Assembly: GCA_022414725.1 (NCBI GenBank)
Contig: CM039463.1
Coordinates: 52,715,405-52,779,404, forward strand
DNA from: Microglena sp. YARC
Taxonomy: Eukaryota > Chlorophyta > Chlorophyceae > Chlamydomonadales > Chlamydomonadaceae
Length of the DNA stretch: 64,000 nucleotides
Reading direction: 5' to 3'
Part shown: piece after piece, positions 22,495 through 32,689 of the stretch
Numbering within the stretch: the stretch's first letter is position 1
Layout of the letters: every line of letters starts with the position of its first letter
Notes under the pieces: generated by a model
Told to the model about the DNA's origin: nothing
The model's database searches: none
Seen by the model: the letters and a program-made list of their open reading frames with translations, nothing else
Program-made: the position numbers and the translations under genes

Positions 22495-25115
22495 TTACTC
22501 CGAGGCAGCGGGGGCGGCGGCAGCGGCAGCAACAGCACTGGCTGATGTCTTGCACAGGATGTCATCCTCCCTCAAGACAACATACTTATCACCGTTAGGC
22601 TGCTCCATCTGGTCGCCGGCATACTTGAAGTACAAGATCTTGTCGCCAGCCTGGACCTGGAAAAGGTAGAAGGTGTGATGCGTGTGTGAGCATTTTTGTA
22701 CAGCATGTTACGGTTCAGCGGTACGAGATCTTGTTGCCAGGCTGGACCTACAACATGGAGAAGGTGTGCGTGTGGGGGGGAATGGCACAGTTCAGCGGTG
22801 CGAGATCTTGCCGCCAGGCGAGATTTAAGAACATGGAGAAGGTGTGCGTGTCGGGGGGAATGGTACAGTTCAGCAGTACGAGGTATTGTTGCCAGGCGGG
22901 ACCTAGAACATGGAGAAGGTGTGTGTTTGAGAGAGAATGGTACAGGTTAGCGGTACGAGGTCTTGTTGCCAGGCGGGACCTAGAACATGGAGAAGGTGTG
23001 AGTCTGTGTGAGAGAGAATGGTACAGGTCAGCGGTAGGAGGTCTTGTTGCCAGGCGGGACCTAGAACATGGAGAAGGTGTGTGCGTCTGTGAGAGAGAAT
23101 AGTAGAGGTCAGCGGTACGAGGTCTTGTTGCCTTGCGGGACCTAGAACATGGAGACGGTGCGTGTGTGTGTGTGTGCGAGAGAGAGAGAACTGTACAGTG
23201 CAGCAGTGCAAGACCTTGCCGCAAGGCGGGACCTAGAACATGGAGTAGGTGTGCGTGTGTGAGAATGGTACAGTTCAGCAGTTCAATCTCTTGCCGGGAG
23301 GCGGGACCTAGTACATGGAGAAGGTGTGCGTGTGTGTGGGAATGGTACAGTTAAGCTGTACGATGTCTTATTGCCAGGCAAGACCTAGGTACATGGAGAC
23401 GGTGTGTGTGTGTGAATGGTACAGTTCAGCAGGACAAGACCTTCCGAGATCTAGGAACAAGGAGGAGGTGTGCCTTTAAGGACTGGGTGTTCTGACTGGA
23501 GACGGGACACACCTACTTCATATAGGTTGCAATGCTTTGGAAGTGTAAGACTCGCGCTCATGGCCTTGCGCTGGCCGTCAGCGCTCTTTCGTACTGCCTG
23601 GTCCCACAGCGGCGATGGTGCACATGAGAGCTGATTAATGACCGGAAGGCCTGTCGTTTTGACTGCAGACGACACATGCGTACTATATACAAGGTGCAAT
23701 GCACGGGTAGCTTAAGTCTCACGCTCATGGTCTTATGCTGGCCGTCAGCCAGCGCTCTTGAGTATTGCCTGGTCCCACAGCGGCGATGGTGCACATGAGA
23801 GCCGATTAATGACCGGAAGGCCTGTCGTTTTGACTGCAGACGACACATGCGTACAATATACGAGTTGCAATGCACGGGTAGCTTAAGTCTCACGCTCATG
23901 GTCTTACGCTGGCTGTCAGCCAGCGCTCTTGAGTATTGCCTGGTCCCACAGCGGCGATGGTGCACATGAGAGCCGATTAATGACCTAGGCCTGTCGTTTT
24001 GACTGCAGACGACACATGCGTACTATATACAAGGTGCAATGCACGGGTAGCTGAAGTCTCACGCTCATGGTCTTACGCTGGCCGTCAGCCAGCGCTCTTG
24101 AGTATTGCCTGGTCCCACAGCGGCGATGGTGCACATGAGAGCCGATTAATGACCTAGGCCTGTCGTTTTGACTGCAGACGACACATGCGTACTATATACA
24201 AGGTGCAATGCACGGGTAGCTGAAGTCTCACGCTCATGGTCTTACGCTGGCCGTCAGCCAGCGCTCTTGAGTATTGCCTGGTCCCACAGCGGCGATGGTG
24301 CACATGAGAGCCGATTAATGACCTAGGCCTGTCGTTTTGACTGCAGACGACACATGCGTACTATATACAAGGTGCAATGCACGGGTAGCTGAAGTCTCAC
24401 GCTCATGGTCTTACGCTGGCCGTCAGCCAGCGCTCTTGAGTATTGCCTGGTCCCACAGCGGCGATGGTGCACATGAGAGCCGATTAATGACCTAGGCCTG
24501 TCGTTTTGACTGCAGACGACACATGCGTACTATATACAAGGTGCAATGCACGGGTAGCTGAAGTCTCACGCTCATGGTCTTACGCTGGCCGTCAGCCAGC
24601 GCTCTTGAGTATTGCCTGGTCCCACAGCGGCGATGGTGCACATGAGAGCCGATTAATGACCGGAAGGCCTGCCGTTTGACTGCAGACGACACATGTGTAC
24701 AATATACAAGGTGCAATACACGGGTAGCTTAGCAAGTCTCACGCTCATGGTCTTGCGGTGGCCCTCGGTATCCTTGTCCCACTTACCATTTCCCACAGTG
24801 ACGATGATGCCCATAAGGGGTCACTCTAATGGGTCATACAAACATGTAGGATGCAGGTAGAGTGGGAAGACTGAAACAATCATATGTTTGCACTTGTAGG
24901 TTGCAACACACGGGTAGCTTAAGACTCACCGTCATGGCTTTGCGCTGGCCCTCAGCATCCTTGTCCCACTTGCCAGGTCCCACAGTGACGATGGTGCCCA
25001 TAAGGGGTCGCTCTTTTGCTGACTCAGGCAGCATAACACCTCCAACAGTCACGTCTGCGGTATCCTCAACCTGGGGGTGAAGGGGTGAGTGGGGGTGAGA
25101 GTGTGTGTGAGGTGT

Positions 25116-25146
<31 letters not shown>

Positions 25147-25226
25147 GGGGGGGGCTTCTTGGCTGACTCAGGCAGCATAACACCTCCAACAGTCACGTCT
25201 GCGGTATCCTCAACCTGGGGGTGAAG

Positions 25227-25257
<31 letters not shown>

Positions 25258-25384
25258 GGGCTTCTTGGCTGACACAGGCAGCATAACACCTCCAACAGTC
25301 ACGTCTGCGGTATCCTCAACCTGGGGGTGAAGGGCGTGAGTGGGGGTGAGAGGTGTGTGAGGTGTGTGTGTGTGTGTGTGTATG

Positions 25385-25419
<35 letters not shown>

Positions 25420-28400
25420 ATAACAGATCGGCTCCTTGGCTAACTCAGGCAGCATAACACCTCCAACAGTCAAATCTGCGGTATCCTCTACCTGAGGGTG
25501 TCTCATCCTTACCATTATCCAAACCATTTTATAATCAACGTCCAAAGCAATACAATCAACACTAAAGTATTATACTCAACATTCGATGCATTAAAATCAA
25601 CATTACAAGAATAGCTATCAACATTCACATCACTCCCATCGTTATCATCATCCAAAGCATTAAAATAAAAACTGAAAGCACTGTCATCAACATTCAAACC
25701 ACTCTCGTCCTTATCATCATCCGAAGCTTTATAATCAACGCCCAAAGCATTTTAACTCATAATCAACGCTAGAAGCATTGCCATCAACATTCAAAGCCTT
25801 ACAATCAACACTAAAAGCAGTACACCTGTTTACGTCCTATTTATTTATGTATTTAATGACAGCATTCTCCTCACCTTAACAAGTACACGATCTCCTAGGG
25901 GCTGTAGCTCGGGCACGTCCTCCGCTTGGGCATCTGAGGTGCGTGGTGCAAGGTGTATTATTTAATATAATTTGACATTTTAATTATTTTTTACCATAAA
26001 TTTCTGTTTTGTTGTCATGGTTGTGTTGATCTCCTAGGGGGTGTAGCTCGAGCACGTCCTCCGCTTGGGCATCTGAGGTGCGCAAGGTGTATTATTTAAT
26101 ATATTTTGTCATTTTTATTATTTGTTACCATAAATTTCTGTTTTGCTGTCATGGTTGTGTTGATCTTCTAGGGGCTGTACCTCGGGCACGTCCTCCGCTT
26201 GGGCATCTGAGGAGCGCAAGGTGTATTATTTAATGTAATTTGTCATTTTTATAATTTATTACCATTAATTTCTGTTTTGCTGTCATGGTTCAATGAGACA
26301 CTGTCAAATGTGTGGGTTCCAAAAACCTGAGGATGAAATGCATATGTTTGAGTGCCCTTTTTATAATGATATTCGCCTCCGCTACCAGAAGCTGTTTACA
26401 GATATTTATAGGCATGTCCATGAGGATACCAACTTAACCGTATGGAATGTGGAATTCTGCGATTCCACATTCAGAACCTTTATGAATGGAAATGGCACTA
26501 AGTCTTTTTGGAGCAACCTAGCCGACTATCTTTCTACTTGTAGAAGAGCAAGACAGGAAGCCCTGGACTGCTTAGTGGCACCGTAATTTATCATCCCTTT
26601 TTTTCTTCTTCTTGTGACTTCTCATTTGTTAGCTTCTTACCTCCGCCACTGTAAGTGGTTGAGATCTGGGTCCGGCTCTAAGGGGTTTAATACCTACGCC
26701 ACCAAAACGGTGGTTGGGAGTTTGGTTTGTTTGTCCTCGACACACCCCTGATGTAATGGGGTTTTTTGCTTTGTGGGTGCTTTTTCTTTTTGTTTAAAGC
26801 ACAGAGTCTCATACACCCTCGCGGTGTCAAGTAGACTTTAACATGTAATGTAATGTAATGTAATGTAATGGTTGTGTTGATCTCCTAGGGGCTGTAGCTC
26901 GGGAACATCCTCTGCTTGGGCATCTGAGAAGAGCAAGGTACATCCTCATTGTATTTATTATGGTTGTGTTGATCTCTTAGGGCTGCAGCTCTGCTTTGAA
27001 TTCGCCCAACCGACACCCTCTGCCGGTCGCCAACCCCCACCCGACCCCCTTCACCCACCCCAACCCCTCCGCCCTTCACCCACCACCACCTAACCCCCTC
27101 CGCCCTTCGCTTTGGTGGGTTGGGTCGTGGTGGGTGGGTTGGATCAGAGATGGATGTGGTGGGCATAATGCCCAGGATGGATTCAACCCACCCTGCTCTC
27201 ACCCACCCCTGTTCCAACCCATCCACGCACCTCTCCTGGGCATGATGCCCATCACATTCATCCTCAATCCAACCCACCCACACCTCATCTGACCCTGATC
27301 CAACCCACCCCCCTCTCATCTGACCCTGATCCAACCCACCCACCCCTCATCTGACCCTGATACAACCCACCCCCCTCTCATCCGACCCTGATCCAACCCA
27401 CCCCCCTCTCATCTGACCCTGATCCAACCCACCCCCCTCTCATCTGACCCTGATCCAACCCTCCCTTCTCTCACCCACCCCCGATCCAACCTATCCACGT
27501 ACCACTCCTGGGCATGATGCCGATCACGTCATCCTCACGAATCAAGATGAACTCATCCTCTCCCGACTTGATCTCAGTGTACATGAAACCGAACTTGCTG
27601 TACAGCACAGTCTGGCCCTCCTTCAAGAAGAAGGGCTTGGTCTCGGGGCCAACGCGGCCATCACCAAGGACGGCAACATCTCCTGAGAAGAAGAGGGGGA
27701 AGGTTGAGGGGGGGGGGGTTGAGGGGGGAGGGGGGGGGGGGGAGGTTGCATGGTAAGGGAGCATATGCGTGCCTTTTTGTGCCTATTTGCCTTTATGTGT
27801 GTGTGTGTGTGTGTGCATTGGGGGGCTGAGGTGAAGGTAAGTGTCGAGGGGTGGGGGTGGGGAGGTAGAGTGTCAGGGGGGGATGGGGGGGGGGGGGGGG
27901 GGGGGGGAGGGGGGGGAAGAGGGAGAGTGTCAGGGGGTGAGGGTGTGTGTGTGTGTGGGGGGGGGGGGGGGGAGGAGTGTCTACACTAACCATGTTGAAT
28001 CCTACAGATGGTGAGCAGTCTGAAGGCTGATAGACTATTTAATCAAAGCGGTGCTGGTCCCAGTCGTAACATGGCATACCTGGGGCAAGGCCCTTCACAG
28101 CAATAGGGGGCGGGAAGATACCCCCATGCATCTCCACCTCTTCTCCACACCTTTCACCCCCCCCCACCCCCACCCCCACCCCCCACCCCCCCCACACACA
28201 CCACCCCTTTTCACCTCATACTCTTATTCAATTGAACACTGCTGGGCCCAGTTGTTACGTAACATACCTGGGGCAAGGCCCTTCACAGCAATAGGGGGCG
28301 GGAAGATACCCCCATGCATCTCCACACCTTTCACCTCCTACCCTTCACCCCACCCCACCCCTTTTCACCTCATACTCTTATTCAATTGAACACTGCTGGT

Positions 28401-29463
28401 CCCAGTTGTAACGTAACATACCTGGGGCAAGGCCCTTCACAGCAATAGGGGGCGGGAAGATACCCCCATGCATCTCCACACCTTTCACCTCCTACCCTTC
28501 ACCCCACCCCACCCCCACCCCACCGCCCCACACACACACCACCCCTTTTCACCTCATACTCTTATCTAATTAAACACTGCTGGGCTTTGTCGTAACATAA
28601 CATGCCAGATATAAGGCCCTTCAAAGCAATAGGGGGCGGCAAGATACCCCCATGCATCTCCACCTCTTCCCCACACCCTTCACCTCCTACCCTTCACCCT
28701 CCCCACACCCCCCCCCACACACACCACCCCTCTTCACCTCCTACCCATATTTCATTTTACACTGCTGATCACAGTCGAGACATAACGCACCTGAGGTAGG
28801 GCGCTTCACAGCCGAGGGGGCAGCAACACACACACCCTTCACCTCCTACCCTTCACCCCCCAACATTCACATCAGACGGAATATTACACACCTGAGGTAG
28901 GGCGCTTCACAGCTGAGGGGGGCAGCAAGATACCCCCCCGGGTCTTAATCTCCTCCTTGGCCACCTTCACCAGGATACGGTCTCCACGGGGGACAACCTA
29001 TAACACCAGGGGGGGAGGGAGGTTGGGCGGGGTGAGAGGGGGAGGGTGGGTGGTGGGTGGGGTGATGGAGGGAGGGAGGTTGGTTGGTACTTAATCTCCT
29101 CCTTGGTCACCTTTTCCAGGGGGGGGGGGGGGGGGGGGGGGGGGCGTTAAGGGAGGATGGGGTGAGAGGGGGGGGGGTGAGATGGGTGGTGGTGTGTGGG
29201 GGGAGGAGAGGGAGGGAGGGTGGCGGAGGTGAGAAGGGGGGGGTGAGGGGGGGGGGGTGAGGGAGGGGGGTGAGGGGGGGGGGGGGGAGGGAGAAAGGGG
29301 GGAGAGGGTGAGGGTGAGGGTGAGGAGGATGGGGGGAGGGGGGGGGGGGGGGAGGGAGGGTGAGGGAGGATGGGGGGGGAAGTGAGGTGTGGGTGAGGGA
29401 GGATGGGGTGAGGGAGGTGAGGTGTGGGTGAGGAAGGTGAGGTGTGGGTGAGGGAGGAGGGGG

Positions 29464-29495
<32 letters not shown>

Positions 29496-29959
29496 GCTGG
29501 CAATTGTTAAGGTTGTTTTTGTTTTTAATTTGTTTTTATTCAGAGGCGGCACAGTTGTTTTGTTATGTTGGAGTTGCTCTTGGTGTTGGTGCTGATTTTG
29601 ATGCTGATATTGATGTTGATGTTTAGGATATTTGGAATGGTTTAGTATGATTTTGTCTGGCTATGGGGAAATATCCAGTGCGATAATTGTGGTGGTTGCA
29701 TATTATGGTGCCCTCCTGGACTCTAATTTTCAGAATCGTGAAGTCAAGCTGGAAGTTCATGAGGGGGGGATGGTGTGTGTGTGGGGGTGGTGGGGTGGGG
29801 TGGGGTGGGGTGGTGGGGGGGGGGTTGTTTGGGTGTATGGGAGGTGGGGGGGGCTTAAAAAAAGTACCTTAACTTGTCTTGAGCACAAGCGGGACTCGTG
29901 AAGTCATGGGGGGGTTCATGGGGGGGAATGGTGGTGGTGGTGGTGTGTTTGTGTGTGTG

Positions 29960-29990
<31 letters not shown>

Positions 29991-30458
29991 TGTGTGGGGG
30001 GGACATGTCCTTGACTTTGTGCCAATGCAAATTTCACATGGAGCATATGAGCGATCCGCGATCCTTTCGAAACTTCGCGAAGCTCGTCAGCAGTGTCGAG
30101 GAAAAAGGGGGGGTAGGAGTGGGGTGGGGCGTCGGAGTAGGAACCAATTAACACAGAAAGAAGAAAAAGGGGGTCGTTGCATTAGACACATTGCTGGTTG
30201 ATGCCAGGAGCATGGAGGCCGAGGCATGCACCATAGGTAAGAAAGATAAGACCCTTCGGCGGCAGTACGACCATTGGCCGAGCTAATTAATTCCCAGAGA
30301 TGATCAGTAATTCTGTGTTGCGATAAGTTAAGGAGTGCGAGTAATTCCAGTACCTTGGTGAAGCCATCGGGGATTTCGATAGCCGCGGCGCGAACTTGAA
30401 GATCGCGCCTGCCGCGAGCAACAGGTCGGGAGGCAAAGTTGCGGTTCAGAACCTGCAT
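22495..30458 (-). CDS. CPN20: Plastid co-chaperonin 20 (tandem GroES domains), 6 exons, 250 aa
   Basis: Double-domain co-chaperonin that caps the plastid Cpn60 chaperonin. Exons (minus): 30458-30354, 28997-28892, 27682-27503, 25933-25875, 25070-24930, 22656-22495; all phases match. Residues 1-32 form an Arg/Ala-rich transit peptide. An in-frame ATG at 30524 would add 22 residues. GroES domain 1 spans about 36-130 (PRGDRILVKV; mobile-loop GGILL at 56-60). Domain 2 spans about 140-230 (PLGDRVLVKV at the exon 4/5 joint; mobile-loop GGVML at 160-164; GPGKWDKDAEGQ). The tail ends in poly-Ala. The length matches the roughly 250 aa of plant Cpn20. Introns 1-5 all contain copied exon edges, and intron 3 also contains a LINE fragment. 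Confidence 0.94.
22700..23465 (-). repeat. About ten copies of the CPN20 exon-6 acceptor edge
   Basis: The junction CTAG/GTCC-CGCCTGGCAACAAGA (minus strand), matching the exon-6 start, recurs at about 75-85 bp steps with short GT-rich spacers. Most copies keep an AG acceptor. The true copy at 22656 is the only one joined to the full exon. Confidence 0.85.
23545..24800 (-). repeat. 169-bp array of the CPN20 exon-5 donor edge, 8 copies
   Basis: The word ACGCTCATGG (exon end coding KAM plus donor on the minus strand) is found at 23721, 23892, 24061, 24230, 24399, 24568 and 24741, with a diverged copy near 23551. Four consecutive steps are exactly 169 bp with nearly identical sequence, so the central units are recent. 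Each holds about 90 nt of exon-like sequence. Confidence 0.93.
25130..25500 (-). repeat. Three copies of the CPN20 exon-5 acceptor edge behind G homopolymers
   Basis: Copies coding for VEDTADVTVGGVMLP occur at about 25157-25217, 25263-25323 and 25432-25492. On the plus strand each is immediately preceded by a run of 17-33 G, where the true exon (24930-25070) continues. Each has its own AG acceptor, so a homopolymer replaces the second half of the exon. Confidence 0.88.
25985..27000 (-). repeat. Copies of the CPN20 exon-4 acceptor edge
   Basis: Copies of CCTAGGGGCTGTAGCTCGGGCACGTCC, with CATCTGAGG marking the acceptor, occur near 26034, 26168, 26884 and partially 26975. The two closest are separated by about 134 bp. 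A LINE fragment splits the third repeat interval. Confidence 0.85.
26291..26870 (+). mobile_element. 5'-truncated non-LTR retrotransposon (LINE) with (TAATG)n tail
   Basis: A 97-codon open frame (26293-26586) has the C-X2-C-X9-H-X3-C knuckle (C4, C7, H17, C21) usual at the C terminus of LINE reverse-transcriptase proteins. A non-coding 3' region and five tandem TAATG units (to 26870) follow. The insertion splits TGTCATGG/TTGTGTTG, a sequence intact in sister intron repeats, and ATGGTT is present on both sides. Only the last part of the ORF remains. Confidence 0.75.
27160..27480 (-). repeat. CPN20 exon-3 donor-edge copy and GATCCAACCCACCC array
   Basis: Near 27215-27275 is a copy of the exon-3 3' end (CTCCTGGGCATGATGCCCATCAC on the plus strand) with its donor. 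From 27260 to 27480 the flanking intron word CTCATCTGACCCTGATCCAACCCACCC is repeated about seven times at roughly 33-bp steps. Confidence 0.75.
28060..28830 (-). repeat. Five copies of the CPN20 exon-2 donor edge
   Basis: GGGGCAAGGCCCTTCACAGCAATAGGGGGCGG-type copies lie near 28082, 28270, 28424, 28608 and 28790. They mimic the true exon-2 3' end at 28892 (plus-strand CACCTGAGGTAGGGCGCTTC). Most keep the donor GT. C-rich spacers separate them. Confidence 0.85.
29085..29510. repeat. CPN20 exon-2 acceptor-edge fragment followed by G-rich tract
   Basis: A 35-bp copy of the exon-2 start (CTTAATCTCCTCCTTGGTCACC, plus strand) is followed by roughly 370 bp of almost pure G with GTGA and GGA interruptions. 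In the pre-mRNA this is a C-rich tract. The apparent Pro-rich frames here are compositional artefacts. Confidence 0.8.
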
Positions 30459-30524
30459 TTTTAGATGCGCAGCAAGAAGAATGTGTGGAGTTTGGAGTTG
30501 CAGCAGTCTGGAGGAAAGGTTCAA

Positions 30525-31254
30525 TAATTTTCTAGACCGGTGTGTTGGCCCTGGATGTCCACCGCCAAACCCTGTGACGTCTGCTGTCAGGCCGTGCCGA
30601 GGTCGTGGATGGACTGGGCGGGTTGCGCCTTGCGGTCTTGCCTGAAGATTGACTTGGTGGTGGTCCCCAGGAGGTGCCCAGGCCTATGTTTTACTCGTCC
30701 CGATCGATTTATTCTGAGAATTGGGCTACAATGGCATGATTCATGGCGACATTTTGAGCCATTTCCAGGTCATTCTGAGCCCCCCTTCCTTCCCCCCCCA
30801 CCACCACCAGTCCACCACCAGTACCACCACCACCACCACACACACACAGACAAATGAGGTTCTCCTCGTGATTTTTGCTATCTTTTTACTTAGACCTCCA
30901 AATTATATTCTGAATCTCTGACACCACCATTGAGATTGTGTTGACAGGGGAATTCGCACCACTCAAGTCCCGGGGGGGGTGTATGGGTGGGTGAATGGGT
31001 GGATACTGTGGGTGGGTATGGGTGGTGTGAATGGGTATGGATAGGTGGGTATGGATGGGTGAAGGGATGGGTGAAGGGATGGTTGGTGGCCTGGTGGGTG
31101 AATAAGTGGGTGAATGGGTGAGTATTTCGATTCTCACAAAATGCCTATTTGGGGATTATGGAGATGCCTTTGTGTGCGCCATAGTAAAGGAAATGATCCT
31201 GAATCTTTGCTTAGCAACTTTGTGCTCCTAGTAGCTTTGGGGTTGTTAGTTGTT

Positions 31255-31299
<45 letters not shown>

Positions 31300-31847
31300 T
31301 ATACGGGAGGCTTGAAAATACCCAGAATGCGATTATGTCAGCGCCCGATGAGAGACTGGGCGGAAAGCTTCTCTCCAAATAAATCCCAGTTCACTTTTGT
31401 GTCAACCCTCATCGGGAGGAGTAGGAGGGGTGCCCGAATGTCCGATGCGATGCTGCTGGGAGGAAAGCTTCTCGCACACACCGTGTCTCGCACACGGTGT
31501 CTCGCACATCGGTGCTCGCACATTGATGCAATGTATATTCCAAGCCACGCCACAGGCCAATAGGCCATAGGCCAGTGCCCAGCAGCCCAGCCCAGGTCAT
31601 ACGGTGTGACCCTACGACATCCGCTTGCGTCACACTTCCACGTGGACAGATCAGAAAGTGTCACGAACTACTGCTCTCTTTGCATGGAGACAACCCACAT
31701 ACCTAGTTCTCAACAATTCAAGCATATTCCCTGATCAGCGTATTCGCTGACGAGCGACTGCTGCTTACCACCACTTTGGCTGTTGCTTCCTTCCCCAAGA
31801 TTGACCGTTGAGTTTATTTGTAGTGGTCCCCCCCCAGGCAAGACAAA
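30525..31847. other. Divergent intergenic region between CPN20 and TenA
   Basis: The genes face away from each other, so both promoters should lie here. The region contains (GGGTGAATGG)-type repeats at 30970-31120, a C homopolymer of about 40 at 31259-31299, and tandem TCTCGCACA repeats near 31465-31525. No TATA box or gene is evident. Confidence 0.5.
31259..31299. repeat. Poly-C homopolymer, about 41 bp
   Basis: An uninterrupted C run. Similar G/C runs of 20-33 bp occur across the window (for example 21569-21598, 25387-25417, 44540-44573). The exact length is unreliable in any sequencing technology. Confidence 0.9.
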
Positions 31848-32501
31848 ATGTCTGAGGGCTTTTCTGGAAAGTTGCGCGTGGAGGCAGGACAGGCATGGGA
31901 GGCAATTGTGAAGCATCGTTTCACGGATGAACTCGCGGCTGGCACGATCTCCGCACCAGCGATGAAGAAATACCTCATCCAAGACTATCGCTTCCTAGAC
32001 GCTTTTGTGGTTCTCTTGGGAGCCACCATTGCGCATGCTCGCACGCTTCAAGACCGTATCCCTGGGTGCCAGTTCATCGCGCTCATTACGGGCCGAGAAA
32101 ACACCTACTTCCACAGATCTTTCGAGAGCCTCGGGGTTTCTGCCGAGGAGCTGGAGAGCACGCCAGACGACCCTGCGATGACAGGCTTCCAGAACCTTAT
32201 GCTCAGCGCCGCGCGCAGCGGTGAGCTTTCGGAGATGTTGGCCGTGTTGGTTGTTGCTGAGTGGTCGTACATGTCTTGGGCAGACCGAGTCCTCCCCACA
32301 GCGGTGGCAGAGCCGTTCTGGAGCAGAGAGTGGGTGGACCTCCATACCTCCTCAGCTCTAGGATCCGTGGTGGATTGGCTGCGCGGTCTTCTGGACAAGG
32401 AGGAGCCCCATCTCAGTGAGGAGCAGGCTCAGGTGGTGCGTGGCCGATTCATGGAGGCCATAAAGCTGGAGAAGGACTTCTTTGACATGGCTTATGCATA
32501 G
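31848..32501 (+). CDS. TenA/THI-4 family protein, TenA_E type (thiamin salvage), intronless, 217 aa
   Basis: TenA enzymes hydrolyse thiamin breakdown products to recover the pyrimidine for thiamin synthesis. One uninterrupted exon covers the whole all-helical domain. Family residues are visible: a QDY motif at 45-47, Tyr141, and a C-terminal LE at 207-208 in KLEKDFFDM. At the place of the nucleophilic Cys of TenA_C enzymes the sequence is VVAEWSYMSW, with Glu138 where Cys would lie, which marks the TenA_E class (aminopyrimidine/formylaminopyrimidine hydrolysis in plants). No transit peptide is apparent. The lack of introns contrasts with all neighbours and could reflect a retrocopy or lateral origin. 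The TAG stop coincides with the first three bases of an inserted MITE. Confidence 0.93.
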   Translation: MSEGFSGKLRVEAGQAWEAIVKHRFTDELAAGTISAPAMKKYLIQDYRFLDAFVVLLGATIAHARTLQDRIPGCQFIALITGRENTYFHRSFESLGVSAEELESTPDDPAMTGFQNLMLSAARSGELSEMLAVLVVAEWSYMSWADRVLPTAVAEPFWSREWVDLHTSSALGSVVDWLRGLLDKEEPHLSEEQAQVVRGRFMEAIKLEKDFFDMAYA

Positions 32502-32668
32502 AGGGAACGGCAATATGATATAATGTCATCTTATGATATCATATGATGCCGGCAGTCTGATAAGGCTAAAGTTACCAGTGATATACACGATCATGTGATG
32601 CAATGTGTGTGATATCTTTTGATATCATACTCGCCTTTGGTCAACATCATATGATATGCCAGTCTCTA
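32499..32668. mobile_element. hAT-like MITE abutting the TenA stop codon
   Basis: This is a 170-bp element with terminal inverted repeats (TAGAGGGAACGGCAATATG / CATATGATATGCCAGTCTCTA). It is flanked by 8-bp direct repeats CTTATGCA (32491-32498) and CTTGTGCA (32669-32676). The 8-bp duplication and the TAGGG-like ends fit the hAT superfamily. The first TAG of the element is the TenA stop; a TGA stands directly after the right-hand duplication. It has no coding capacity. Confidence 0.75.
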
Positions 32669-32689
32669 CTTGTGCATGAGAGCCGGACA

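Noticed and set aside
23545..24800. Regular repeats resembling a CRISPR array
   Set aside because: Units of 169 bp are near-identical throughout, with no unique spacers, and are recognisable copies of a CPN20 exon end in a eukaryotic intron.
29091..29552. Pro-rich 118- and 153-codon open frames
   Set aside because: They come from a nearly pure G tract read on the minus strand; compositional artefact.
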